A DNA stretch of 64,000 nt, taken from the NCBI GenBank assembly GCA_949840935.1, contig CATKXX010000010.1, positions 18,589 to 82,588 of the forward strand, read 5' to 3'. This DNA comes from an uncultured Acetatifactor sp. GTDB taxonomy: Bacteria; Bacillota; Clostridia; Lachnospirales; Lachnospiraceae. Position 1 is the stretch's first letter, and each line of letters opens with the position of its first letter. The position numbers and the translations under genes are program-made. Shown piece after piece: positions 9,579 through 17,854 of this stretch. Under the pieces are notes generated by a model. It was given only the letters and a program-made list of their open reading frames with translations, made no database searches and had not been told where the DNA came from.

Positions 9579-10556
9579 TTAAAGTACATCCGCGAAATGA
9601 ACCTTTAAACGCTTAAACACCAGCGCCCCGATGCCAAACAACACCACCGTCACGATCCAGAAATACATCGTGGAATAGAAATCTTCAAAAAACCACTGCT
9701 TTTCATATATCGCACTCCTGTACCCGTTTACAATATATACTAACGGATTGATCTTAAGCGCAACCACCCAGTCGCCGTCCATCTTATTGATATCCCACAG
9801 GATGGGGGTCGCCCACATCCCGATCTGCAGCGCGATATTGATGATCTGTGACAGATCCCTGAAAAACACTACGATCGCACAGGTCGAATAGCACAGGGCC
9901 AGCACAAAGATGAACATACAGGCGCTGTAGTAAAAGAGCTGCAGGGTATACACTGTGGGGAAATATCCGTAAAAGGCCGCTATCACAAGCAGCACCAGCA
10001 CAAAAAAGCCATGGATGAAGGTAGCCGCTATGATCTTGATGATCGGCAGGATGCTGATCTTAAAAACCACCTTTTTCACAAGATAATTGTACTCTGTCAG
10101 AGCGTTGGTGCCGTTGTTCAAAGCCTCGCTGAAAAAGAACCACGGCACAAGCCCCGCCGTCAGGAACAACACATAGGGCACATCATCGGCGCCCCTTCCG
10201 GGATTTCCCATAATGATCTCAAACACCACGTAATACATGGCCACAGTGACCACGGGCTGTATCATCGCCCACACCGCTCCCATATAGGAACCCGCATAAC
10301 GTTTCCTGAAATCATTCTTTGCCAGCTTCCAGATCAGATGCCTGTTCTGGAACAGTTCCACCGGCAGCGTAGTAAATTTATCATACCCCTTCGCAAAGAT
10401 CAGACAGGATATCACAATGACTATACAGGAAATGATCTTCTTGACCAGCTCCTCCTGGGGATCTGCATGGGGATTATGATGCACCACAATGATCACTGCC
10501 ATCAGAAGCATCACCGTGGAAAAAAGGGTAATTCCCAGCTTCTTGCTTATCTTCAT
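9579..10556 (-). CDS. wzm: ABC-2 type polysaccharide export permease (Wzm type)
   Basis: 325 residues. The core from about residue 72 (NRHLIWKLAKNDFRKRYAGS) through six hydrophobic segments is the ABC-2/Wzm permease, including the conserved first cytoplasmic loop with KRYAGS and the segment following AMIQP. With Wzt it would move a finished lipid-linked polysaccharide across the membrane. It is longer than usual for Wzm (about 260 residues): an extra N-terminal part contains two additional predicted helices (about 8-26 and 40-56). ATG 10556 is preceded by GAGG about 11 nt upstream. rfbC lies 21 nt upstream on the same strand. Confidence 0.93.
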   Translation of the reverse strand: MKISKKLGITLFSTVMLLMAVIIVVHHNPHADPQEELVKKIISCIVIVISCLIFAKGYDKFTTLPVELFQNRHLIWKLAKNDFRKRYAGSYMGAVWAMIQPVVTVAMYYVVFEIIMGNPGRGADDVPYVLFLTAGLVPWFFFSEALNNGTNALTEYNYLVKKVVFKISILPIIKIIAATFIHGFFVLVLLVIAAFYGYFPTVYTLQLFYYSACMFIFVLALCYSTCAIVVFFRDLSQIINIALQIGMWATPILWDINKMDGDWVVALKINPLVYIVNGYRSAIYEKQWFFEDFYSTMYFWIVTVVLFGIGALVFKRLKVHFADVL

Positions 10557-10577
10557 GTTAGCCGCTACCTCTTGCTC

Positions 10578-11129
10578 TTACTTTCTCAGGCTGTCAATGC
10601 CGCCCCAATTCCTGTCCCGCTCCGCCAGGATCAGCTCCATGCCCTCCGGTATGGGCCACTCTATGCCGATGGCGGGATCGTCATAACGGATCCCTCCCTC
10701 ATCGTTGGGATGATAGTAATCCGTAACCTTATAACAGAATTCCGCGTAGTCGGACAGCACCAGAAAGCCATGGGCAAAGTTTTTGGGGATAAAGAGCTGC
10801 TTCTTGTTCTCCTCCGACAGAATCACGCCGAACCACTTGCCGTAGGTGCCGGATCCCTCCCTGATATCCACCACCACGTCAAATACCTCTCCCCGGATCA
10901 CGCGCACCAGCTTGTCCTGGGGAAATTCCTTCTGGAAATGCAGCCCCCTCAGCACCCCCTTCCTGGAAGCCGACTGGTTATCCTGCACAAATACCTCCGG
11001 AATCCCTGCGGCCTTAAAGTCCTCATACTGATAGGATTCAAAAAAGTAACCCCTCTCATCCCCGTGTACCTCGGGCGTGATCACCTTCAGGCCCTCAATC
11101 CCGCAAGTCTCCACCTTAATCTTTCCCAT
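10578..11129 (-). CDS. rfbC: dTDP-4-dehydrorhamnose 3,5-epimerase
   Basis: 183 residues, the standard RmlC length: a small cupin. Catalytic landmarks are present, including the His in VLRGLHFQ, the VRVIRGEVFDVVVDIR strand, GKWFG, and the IPKNFAHGFLVLSD segment. It converts dTDP-4-keto-6-deoxy-glucose to the L-rhamno ketone in dTDP-L-rhamnose synthesis. rfbA and rfbB are upstream on the same strand but separated from it by a GH25 gene, and no rmlD reductase is seen in the window. ATG 11129 has a good Shine-Dalgarno (GGAGAGG). Confidence 0.95.
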   Translation of the reverse strand: MGKIKVETCGIEGLKVITPEVHGDERGYFFESYQYEDFKAAGIPEVFVQDNQSASRKGVLRGLHFQKEFPQDKLVRVIRGEVFDVVVDIREGSGTYGKWFGVILSEENKKQLFIPKNFAHGFLVLSDYAEFCYKVTDYYHPNDEGGIRYDDPAIGIEWPIPEGMELILAERDRNWGGIDSLRK

Positions 11130-11144
11130 TGTTCTTCCTCTCCT

Positions 11145-12476
11145 TTAAAAATAGCTTATATTCATATCCACATTTCCCTCTATGCCGTCCACTGCACCCT
11201 TGGAGGTATACTGCCACATCTGGTAATGCCCCTGATAGAGCGGTGCGCTTCTGTACTCCGCCAGCCAGATGCAATAGTCCTCCAGCCTGTCCGTATGAAG
11301 ATTATTATTATACCAGTTGCGGCTGGCATATACCCCGGCATTGTACCCGGCGTTCTCTATGGTGCGGCAGAAAGCCTCGCAGACCAGCGTCCTGGTCTCG
11401 GGATCCAGCCCGTCAGCCCTTCCGTTTCCTCCCGCGCCCTCCGTATCGATGAAAATGGGATAACTGACATTGTAGCTGCGGATCAGCTCCAGCACGGCGG
11501 ACGCTTCCTCCACCGCCTCCACCTCATTGACCGCCTGGGTAAAGAAATAAATCCCTGTGGGAATACCGCTGGAAGCCGCCCCCTTCATATTCGCCTCAAA
11601 AAAGGGATCCTCCACCAGGCTTCCCGTCACAGACCCGCGGTAGCCGGCACGGATGATGGCAAATTCTATCCCTGCACCCTTCACCCTGTCCCAGTCAATC
11701 TCCTTGTTCCACTTGGAGACATCAATGCCCAGATGAGAGTTGCCGGAGGTCGCCTGGAAGCTTTTGATCTCACTCCTGTCCGCATCCGCCGCCGCTTCCG
11801 CCACAGCCGTATCCTCCGCTTCCGCGTCGATCTCCTCCTCCGTTTTGATCAGCAGAGATATGTCGTCAATGGCCACATACTCCACCTTATCCTTCACATG
11901 GACACGGGTCTCATTGGCAGGAACCTTGTAGCCCGCTATGGGAAGCAGCTCTACATAGTACTCCCCGGAGTCCAGATCCCCGATATAAATGATCCCGTCC
12001 CTGTCCAGATCCTTATACTCCCCCATGTCCTTCAGCGACACATAGAAGCTCTCCCCTGTCACCGGTTTCCCCTCATTGTCCACGATCTGGATCCTGAGAT
12101 CCTTCTCCACCGAAGTGACCATCAGGGACAGGCGGTTGCTCTGATCCCGGGCCGCCTCTAAAATGGGGTTTATCTCCGGGTCAAAGAAAGTCTCGTCCTC
12201 CAGGAACGCGGACAGGCTGCTGCCGATCTGCCCCGGGGAGGCCCCTTCCCGGGAGCCTCCTTCCCCATCGTCCGGAGCAGCGCCGTCCAGATCCCCCTTT
12301 TCCCCGCTGTCTGCCAGGGGAGGCCCCTCCTGGGAAGCCTGCTCCCCGCTGTCCTGGGAGGGCCCCCTCTGAGGCCTGCCCCCACGATCCATATTATTCC
12401 ACATCACCAGGGCGGAAACCAGGAGGATCATCACCAGAGAGCCCAGAATCGTCCATTTCCTCAGCCTAGAGTCCAT
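11145..12476 (-). CDS. Membrane-anchored GH25 lysozyme-like enzyme
   Basis: 443 residues. A single N-terminal membrane anchor (about 10-26) with Arg/Lys before it places the rest outside the cell. Next come a Gly/Asp/Glu-rich linker (28-95), a prealbumin-like beta module (about 115-210, with SVEKDLRIQ and [11 protein letters not shown]), and a GH25 domain from about 247. Catalytic acids expected for GH25 are present: D252 in GIDVSKWN and D344-x-E346 in FIDTEG. GH25 enzymes cleave the MurNAc-GlcNAc bond of peptidoglycan. It shares module order with the 969-residue protein at 14641-17550. Its start overlaps the last 11 nt of rfbA, so it is translated from the sugar-nucleotide operon. Confidence 0.93.
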   Translation of the reverse strand: MDSRLRKWTILGSLVMILLVSALVMWNNMDRGGRPQRGPSQDSGEQASQEGPPLADSGEKGDLDGAAPDDGEGGSREGASPGQIGSSLSAFLEDETFFDPEINPILEAARDQSNRLSLMVTSVEKDLRIQIVDNEGKPVTGESFYVSLKDMGEYKDLDRDGIIYIGDLDSGEYYVELLPIAGYKVPANETRVHVKDKVEYVAIDDISLLIKTEEEIDAEAEDTAVAEAAADADRSEIKSFQATSGNSHLGIDVSKWNKEIDWDRVKGAGIEFAIIRAGYRGSVTGSLVEDPFFEANMKGAASSGIPTGIYFFTQAVNEVEAVEEASAVLELIRSYNVSYPIFIDTEGAGGNGRADGLDPETRTLVCEAFCRTIENAGYNAGVYASRNWYNNNLHTDRLEDYCIWLAEYRSAPLYQGHYQMWQYTSKGAVDGIEGNVDMNISYF

Positions 12477-13335
12477 TTGCTACCTCTACCATGTATTTCC
12501 CGTAATTCGTTTTCATCAGGGGCTCCGCCAGCTTCAGAAGCTGTTCCTTGTCAATAAATCCCCTCTTATACGCAATTTCCTCAATGCAGGAGATATACAG
12601 CCCCTGCCTCTTCTGGAATGCCGCCACAAAGTCGCAGGCATCCAGCAGGGCGTCGTGGTTCCCCGTATCCAGCCATGCAAAGCCCCTTCCCAGGGTCTCC
12701 ACATGAAGCGTCCCCCTGGTGAGGTACTCATTGTTCACGCTGGTGATCTCAATCTCGCCCCTGGCAGAGGGTTTTACGTTTTTCGCGATCTCCACCACAT
12801 CATTGTCATAAAAGTACAGTCCCGGCACCGCATAATTACTCCTGGGCTTTTCCGGCTTTTCCTCGATGGAAAGCGCCCTGCCGTTCTCGTCAAACTCCAC
12901 CACCCCGTACTCTCTGGGGTCACGGACGTAGTACCCGAAAATGGTAGCACCCTTTTCCCTTGCCGCCACTTCCCGGAGCACCCTGGAAAAGCTCTGCCCA
13001 TAGAAAATATTATCCCCCAGCACCAGCGCCACCCTGTCATTCCCGATAAAACTCTCCCCGATCAGGAACGCGTCCGCCAGCCCCCTGGGAGACTCCTGCA
13101 CCGCATAGGAAAAATCCATCCCCAGCTGATGTCCGTCCCCCAAAAGCTCCTCAAACACAGGCAGATCCCTGGGTGTGGAAATGATCAGCACTTCCCGGAT
13201 TCCCGCCAGCATCAATGTCGAGAGCGGATAATAGATCATCGGTTTGTCATATACCGGCATGATCTGCTTGGACACCGCCTTTGTGAGAGGATACAGCCTG
13301 GTTCCCGACCCGCCCGCTAATATAATACCCTTCAT
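12466..13335 (-). CDS. rfbA: Glucose-1-phosphate thymidylyltransferase
   Basis: 289 residues, normal RmlA length. The nucleotide-binding signature [11 protein letters not shown] is at residues 8-18, followed by [17 protein letters not shown]; also LGDNIFYG and [20 protein letters not shown], all diagnostic for short-form RmlA. It makes dTDP-glucose, the entry point for every dTDP-sugar in the locus. It ends in TAG and overlaps the following GH25 start by 11 nt. The gap to rfbB upstream (88 nt) holds a strong hairpin. Confidence 0.97.
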   Translation of the reverse strand: MKGIILAGGSGTRLYPLTKAVSKQIMPVYDKPMIYYPLSTLMLAGIREVLIISTPRDLPVFEELLGDGHQLGMDFSYAVQESPRGLADAFLIGESFIGNDRVALVLGDNIFYGQSFSRVLREVAAREKGATIFGYYVRDPREYGVVEFDENGRALSIEEKPEKPRSNYAVPGLYFYDNDVVEIAKNVKPSARGEIEITSVNNEYLTRGTLHVETLGRGFAWLDTGNHDALLDACDFVAAFQKRQGLYISCIEEIAYKRGFIDKEQLLKLAEPLMKTNYGKYMVEVANGL

Positions 13336-13381
13336 AGATTACATTCTCCTTCCCCAGTGCTTCTTTGTTCTCTGCACACTG

Positions 13382-13409
13382 AATGGGAACGACGTCCATC
13401 GTTCCCATT
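13382..13409 (-). other. Intercistronic hairpin between rfbB and rfbA
   Basis: Perfect 11-bp stem AATGGGAACGA/TCGTTCCCATT with a 6-nt loop, followed by no T-run. It sits 15 nt past the rfbB stop and 46 nt before rfbA. Likely an mRNA stability or processing element rather than a terminator. Confidence 0.6.
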
Positions 13410-13423
13410 GTCCCGGTTCTTTT

Positions 13424-14506
13424 TTACTTTTCGTACATTTCCTGATAATACTTCTGGTAATCCCCGCTGGTCACATTCTTCATCCACTCCTCATGCTCAA
13501 AGAACCACTGGATTGTCTTTCGGATGCCCTCCTTAAACATGGTTTCGGGCTCCCATCCAATCTCACTCTTAATCTTGTCAGGAGCGATGGCATACCTGCG
13601 GTCGTGGCCCTTCCTGTCCTCCACATAGGTGATCAGATTCTCCGTCACCATTGCCTTCCTGGGATCCGTATCCGGCAGCATCTCCCGGAGTGTCTCCAGG
13701 ATGATATGGATGATCTCGATATTCTGTTTCTCATTGTGTCCGCCGATATTGTACGTTTCAAACAGCCGCCCCTGCTCCTGAACCATATCGATTGCCTTCG
13801 CATGATCCTCCACAAACAGCCAGTCCCGGACATTCTTCCCGTCCCCATAGACAGGCAGCTTCTTTCCCTGGAGGGCATTGTTGATGATCAGGGGAATCAG
13901 CTTCTCAGGGAACTGATAAGGGCCGTAATTGTTAGAACAGTTCGTGATATTGGCAGGGAAATGATACGTATCCATATATGCCTTCACCAGCATGTCCGAG
14001 CCGGCCTTGCTGGCCGAGTAAGGGCTGTGGGGGGCATAGGGCGTAGTCTCATAGAAAAAGGCGTTATCGTCATCGGGCAGCGAGCCGTACACCTCGTCCG
14101 TGGATACGTGGAGGAATTTCTTTCCCTCCTTATAGCCTCCCCCGGGCAGCTCCCAGGCAGCCTTTGCACAGTTCAGCATCACTGCGGTTCCCAGCACATT
14201 GGTCTGCACAAAGACTTCCGGGTTTTTGATGCTTCTGTCCACATGGCTCTCCGCGGCGAAATGCACCACTCTGTCGATATCGTTCTCCCGGAAAATTTTC
14301 GCAACCGCCTCCTTGTCACAGATGTCCGCCTTCACAAAGGTATAGTTGGGCCTGTCCGCAATATCCGTCAGGTTCTCCAGATTCCCCGCGTAGGTCAGGG
14401 CATCCAGGTTAATGATGCGTATCTCATCCCCATATTTCCGAAACATATAATGAATATAATTAGAGCCGATAAATCCCGCTCCTCCTGTTACCAGATAGGT
14501 TCTCAT
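13424..14506 (-). CDS. rfbB: dTDP-glucose 4,6-dehydratase
   Basis: 360 residues, extended SDR family. NAD-binding TGGAGFIGSNY is at residues 7-17, the active-site TDEVYG is present, and the YxxxK pair is in SPYSASKAGSD. It also has NCSNNYGPYQFPEKLIP and DWLFVEDHA. It makes dTDP-4-keto-6-deoxy-glucose, the shared substrate of RfbC and of the WecE-like and FdtB-like aminotransferases further upstream, so it links blocks B, C and D. ATG 14506 follows GGAGAGAGG. A PseB-type dehydratase is a different enzyme and is not present here. Confidence 0.97.
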   Translation of the reverse strand: MRTYLVTGGAGFIGSNYIHYMFRKYGDEIRIINLDALTYAGNLENLTDIADRPNYTFVKADICDKEAVAKIFRENDIDRVVHFAAESHVDRSIKNPEVFVQTNVLGTAVMLNCAKAAWELPGGGYKEGKKFLHVSTDEVYGSLPDDDNAFFYETTPYAPHSPYSASKAGSDMLVKAYMDTYHFPANITNCSNNYGPYQFPEKLIPLIINNALQGKKLPVYGDGKNVRDWLFVEDHAKAIDMVQEQGRLFETYNIGGHNEKQNIEIIHIILETLREMLPDTDPRKAMVTENLITYVEDRKGHDRRYAIAPDKIKSEIGWEPETMFKEGIRKTIQWFFEHEEWMKNVTSGDYQKYYQEMYEK

Positions 14507-14640
14507 ATCCTCTCTCCTTCCTTATTCTGCAGCCGTCGGGGCCCGCGATCATAATCCGCCTGTGTCCTCTGGGCTGCATGGCCCGGACAGTATTATTTTA
14601 CCATACCGCGGCCCCTGGTGGCTACCTGTTTTTTATCCAC

Positions 14641-17550
14641 TTAATAGCCCAGATAGCTCAGATTCATATCCACCTTCCCCTTAATGCCGCTTACGCTCCC
14701 GGTGGACTTATACTGCCACAGGTCGTATCTGCCGGTGTAGGTGGGAGACGCCGCGTACTGGGCCAGCCATATCTTATAGCTTCCCAGCTCGCCTGCATTC
14801 AGCTTGCCTGTGAGCCACGTCTTATTCGCATAAATACCCGCCGTATATCCCGCACCCTGTATGGTCTCACAGAAGGCCCTGCATACGGCCGTCCTGGTAG
14901 CCCTGTCAATGGAATCCGCACGTCCGCCGCTGGGCTCCACATCCAAAAACACCGGATAGGAAATCTTGTATCCCTTTATCTGTTCCAATACCATGGAGGC
15001 CTCCTCCACCGCCTCCACCTCATCCACTGCCTGTGTGAAGAAATAGACGCCCACCTTTAAACCTGCTGCCGTAGCTCCCTGGATATTGGCGGTAAATTTG
15101 GGGTCTTCAATCAGTTTACCCTGGGAGGAGCCCCTGTAACCACATCTTATGATCACATAGGAGACGCCGGAATTACTCACCGCGTTCCAGTCGATATTCC
15201 CGTTCCACTTGGACACGTCAATTCCCATGTCTCCCGAGCCGGTCACCAGAGTGCCGTCACTGGCAAAGTTATATCTTGCCCCCTGGATCACCTGTTCCCC
15301 CGTCACCATCTCACCGGCGGCGTTAAAGTAGTAAACCTTCCCGTTCAGGGTCTGCCACCCGGAATATTTGGCGTTCCCCTTCACAAAAAAGCTCTCCGCC
15401 GTGTAATAGTCCGCATAGACGGCCTCCCTGTAGGCGCCGTTCTCCAATACATACAGCTGATTGCCGTCCGCATCCTTCAGCTTTGTAATCCGATCCTCCC
15501 TGGGGTGGCTCTTTACCGTCACCGTAAGGCTGGCGGACACTGTCTGCCCGTTCTCCGTATAGCTTACCGTGACAGCCGTACTGCCCTCATTGCCCCCGGT
15601 GACAGTCACCGCCGTGCCCGACACAGAAACCGCGGCGACATTGGAATCCGCCGATACTGCGGACACCGTAGGCGCCGCCGTGGCAGCCCCCGAAAGTGTG
15701 GCATTGACCGTAACCGCGGCAGTGGAAAAGACTGTCACATCCGTCTTGTCCAGCGTGATCCCCTGCAATGTGAGAGGCGGATTTGGCCCGGAAACCGTAG
15801 TCATGGTTTCCATGACCCCAGTGGGCGCCCCTGCCGAAACCAGTGTGGCCGGATCGGGAATGGCGCTCCTGGAGACCTCATTATAGGTGGCGTCTATCAC
15901 CTTGCTTTCCACCCACTCCACCGTATCCGGCAGGGAAGATTCCACCACAGTGACATTCTGCTTGGTGTCCTCCTTGGCCGCATTGACCTCGGACTCCTTT
16001 TTGATCTCGTTGGACACATCTACCTTTTTATAATCAATGTCCTTTTTAACCTCTACCTTCTGGGAATCCCCGGGTATCATGTAATCGCTGTATTTCTCAT
16101 CCGAGAGCGCCTCCATGACCACCGTGTAGGATCCGGGAGTGATATCCTTTTTATAGATGATCCCGTCCATATCGTCATCGGACCAGACTACGCTCTTGCC
16201 GTCGGGGCCGGTGACAGTCACCACAAAGGGGACGTTGGAGATCAGCTTGCCGTTGGCCTGGTTGATAAATTTAATCTTCAAGTCCTTCTGCACGGAAGTC
16301 AGGTTCAGCGTAACCGTGATGTTCCTTCCGTATTCCGCCTCCTGGTATTCCCTGGGAGGCTCCACCACCTGATCCTGAACCGTCTCCAATGCCGCTATGC
16401 GGGCAAGCTCCGCGTCAGCCACTGCCAGAAGCCCCTCACCGCCGATCGTATGGATGCCGTCCAGCTGGCTGCCCACACCGGCAAAGTCCGCCACCTGATT
16501 GTCCACAATCCTGGAGCTGATGTAGAGCCCCCCTGTCACCAGCGCCAGCACAAGCACCGCCACACCTGTACCCAGGATCACCCTGTCAATGCCGCTCATG
16601 GAACCCGCGCCCTGCTGCAGCTTATACAGGAAACCTCCGGAAGGACGCTTCTTCCCCTTCGGCGCCCTGGGGCGGCGTCTCTCCTCAAGCCGGCCTTCCT
16701 TATAATAATCAGGCCCCGCTTCCGCGGCATATCCCTCCTCCGGGCTGCTTTCCGCTTCCATGCTATATCCTTCACCCGGGTAATCCTCTGTCTCTGCGAC
16801 GTATTCCTCCTCTGGATAAAGCCCGGCCGCTTCTAAGCTGTATTCTTCCTCTGGATAGTTTCCCGCTGCTTCGCCGTACTCCTCCTCCGGGCTGCTTCCT
16901 GCTTCTATCCCATATCCATCACCCGGATAGCCTTCCGCTTCCGCAGCATATTCTTCGCCAGGGTAGCCTTCCGCTTCCGCAGCATATTCTTCACCAGGGT
17001 AGCCTTCCGCTTCCGCAGCATATTCTTCGCCAGGGTAGCCTTCCGCTTCCGCAGCATATTCTTCGCCAGGGTAGCCTTCCGCTTCCGCAGCATATTCTTC
17101 ATCAGGATAGTTTTCCGCTTCCACGGCATATTCTTCGCCGGGATATCCCCCGGCTGCTTCAACGTACTCCTCCTCCGGGCTGCTTTCGGCTACTGCGCCA
17201 TATTCCTCCTCCAGGTAATCTTCCGCTTCCGCAGCATATTCTCCTCCAGGGTAGTTTTCCGCTTCTATAACGTATTCTTCACCTGAATATCCCCCGGCCG
17301 CTTCAACGTACTCCTCCTCCGGGCTGCTTCCTGCTTCTATTCCATATCCATCCTCCGGATGATCCTCCGCTTCCGCGCCATATGCTTCTATACCGTATTC
17401 CCCGCCAGGATAATTTTCCGCCTCATCAAAGTACTCCGGTTCTTCCCCACCATATTCCTCGTAATCGGAGCCGTCCCAGTCATAATCGTTCTCGTCATAG
17501 TCCTTCCAGCCTTCCACCGGCTTCTTCGTATGGTTGAACAATTTCTTCAT
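14641..17550 (-). CDS. Multidomain GH25 lysozyme with acidic Tyr-rich N-terminal repeats
   Basis: 969 residues. In order: an acidic Tyr/Glu/Ala/Gly/Pro-rich region (about 17-285) built of 12-residue units such as EGYPGEEYAAEA; a strongly basic patch (287-303); one membrane helix (about 324-345); a prealbumin-like beta module (about 400-510); a Big_2/Ig-like domain (about 590-670); a glucan/cell-wall-binding-like repeat (GWQTLNGKVYYFNAAGEM); and a GH25 domain (773-969) with D778, D870 and E872. Positive-inside topology puts the repeat region in the cytoplasm and the enzyme outside. It is the first gene of block D, read from its own promoter (17617-17645), and has the same TM-beta module-GH25 order as 11145-12476. 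ATG 17550 follows AAAGGG. Confidence 0.93.
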   Translation of the reverse strand: MKKLFNHTKKPVEGWKDYDENDYDWDGSDYEEYGGEEPEYFDEAENYPGGEYGIEAYGAEAEDHPEDGYGIEAGSSPEEEYVEAAGGYSGEEYVIEAENYPGGEYAAEAEDYLEEEYGAVAESSPEEEYVEAAGGYPGEEYAVEAENYPDEEYAAEAEGYPGEEYAAEAEGYPGEEYAAEAEGYPGEEYAAEAEGYPGEEYAAEAEGYPGDGYGIEAGSSPEEEYGEAAGNYPEEEYSLEAAGLYPEEEYVAETEDYPGEGYSMEAESSPEEGYAAEAGPDYYKEGRLEERRRPRAPKGKKRPSGGFLYKLQQGAGSMSGIDRVILGTGVAVLVLALVTGGLYISSRIVDNQVADFAGVGSQLDGIHTIGGEGLLAVADAELARIAALETVQDQVVEPPREYQEAEYGRNITVTLNLTSVQKDLKIKFINQANGKLISNVPFVVTVTGPDGKSVVWSDDDMDGIIYKKDITPGSYTVVMEALSDEKYSDYMIPGDSQKVEVKKDIDYKKVDVSNEIKKESEVNAAKEDTKQNVTVVESSLPDTVEWVESKVIDATYNEVSRSAIPDPATLVSAGAPTGVMETMTTVSGPNPPLTLQGITLDKTDVTVFSTAAVTVNATLSGAATAAPTVSAVSADSNVAAVSVSGTAVTVTGGNEGSTAVTVSYTENGQTVSASLTVTVKSHPREDRITKLKDADGNQLYVLENGAYREAVYADYYTAESFFVKGNAKYSGWQTLNGKVYYFNAAGEMVTGEQVIQGARYNFASDGTLVTGSGDMGIDVSKWNGNIDWNAVSNSGVSYVIIRCGYRGSSQGKLIEDPKFTANIQGATAAGLKVGVYFFTQAVDEVEAVEEASMVLEQIKGYKISYPVFLDVEPSGGRADSIDRATRTAVCRAFCETIQGAGYTAGIYANKTWLTGKLNAGELGSYKIWLAQYAASPTYTGRYDLWQYKSTGSVSGIKGKVDMNLSYLGY
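16933..17112 (-). repeat. 36-bp in-frame tandem repeat, five copies
   Basis: Five near-identical 36-bp units starting at 16933, 16969, 17005, 17041 and 17077, each encoding the 12-residue unit EGYPGEEYAAEA. More diverged copies flank them across 16700-17430. Differences between units are one to a few bases. A period divisible by three keeps the frame, so copy-number change would alter only tail length. Confidence 0.95.
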
Positions 17551-17616
17551 TTTCCGTACCCTTTCTGATTATCGTTCCCCTGTAAAAATCTGCCCTGAAT
17601 TTAACAATTCCGTAAC

Positions 17617-17645
17617 ATTATATCATTGCGGACCTGGCACTTCAA
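17617..17645 (-). promoter_or_regulatory. Sigma-A-type promoter for block D
   Basis: On the minus strand TTGAAG (17640-17645) and TATAAT (17617-17622) are separated by exactly 17 bp, 67 bp before the ATG of the 969-residue GH25 gene. The -10 is perfect and the -35 matches 4 of 6. Confidence 0.75.
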
Positions 17646-17681
17646 GCTAATCTGCCATTTCTTTATAATTTCTTCAACATT

Positions 17682-17707
17682 TCTTAAATCTTCTTAAACT
17701 GTCTTAA
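17682..17707. promoter_or_regulatory. Three 10-bp-phased TTAAGA direct repeats
   Basis: TCTTAA (TTAAGA on the minus strand) occurs at 17682, 17692 and 17702, a period of exactly 10 bp, between the two divergent promoters and about 37 bp beyond the minus-strand -35. Direct repeats with a one-turn period are typical of OmpR/PhoB-type response-regulator sites. The regulator is unknown. Confidence 0.45.
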
Positions 17708-17712
17708 TATTG

Positions 17713-17741
17713 TGGACTTTCAATCCACATAATAGTAAAAT
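17713..17741 (+). promoter_or_regulatory. Candidate promoter for the rightward SGNH-like gene
   Basis: TGGACT (17713-17718) and TAAAAT (17736-17741) are 17 bp apart. The -35 overlaps a 6-bp inverted repeat, TGTGGA/TCCACA (17711-17729), which could be an operator. Confidence 0.45.
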
Positions 17742-17750
17742 AGCAATAGC

Positions 17751-17807
17751 TGCATGAGTACCCCGCAGCATTCGCCAGGCCAACATGGTTGGCTTTATAC
17801 TCGTGCA
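17751..17807 (+). other. Structured leader upstream of the SGNH-like gene
   Basis: Outer arms TGCATGAGTA (17751-17760) and TACTCGTGCA (17798-17807) pair with one mismatch and enclose a perfect GCCAAC-ATG-GTTGGC hairpin (17779-17793). It lies between the candidate promoter and the ATG at 17855. The rest of the 17551-17854 gap holds only the promoters and the TTAAGA repeats. Confidence 0.45.
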
Positions 17808-17854
17808 GGCACGGCATTTGGCTCATTGCTCGCGGAAATGAAACGGAGTACAGG

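Noticed and set aside
10011..12161. A 716-codon rightward open frame opposite wzm, rfbC and a GH25 gene
   Set aside because: It spans three well-identified leftward genes and their gaps; low-complexity translation typical of an antisense shadow.
16933..17112. CRISPR array with 36-bp repeats
   Set aside because: Units abut without spacers and lie in frame inside a coding region.
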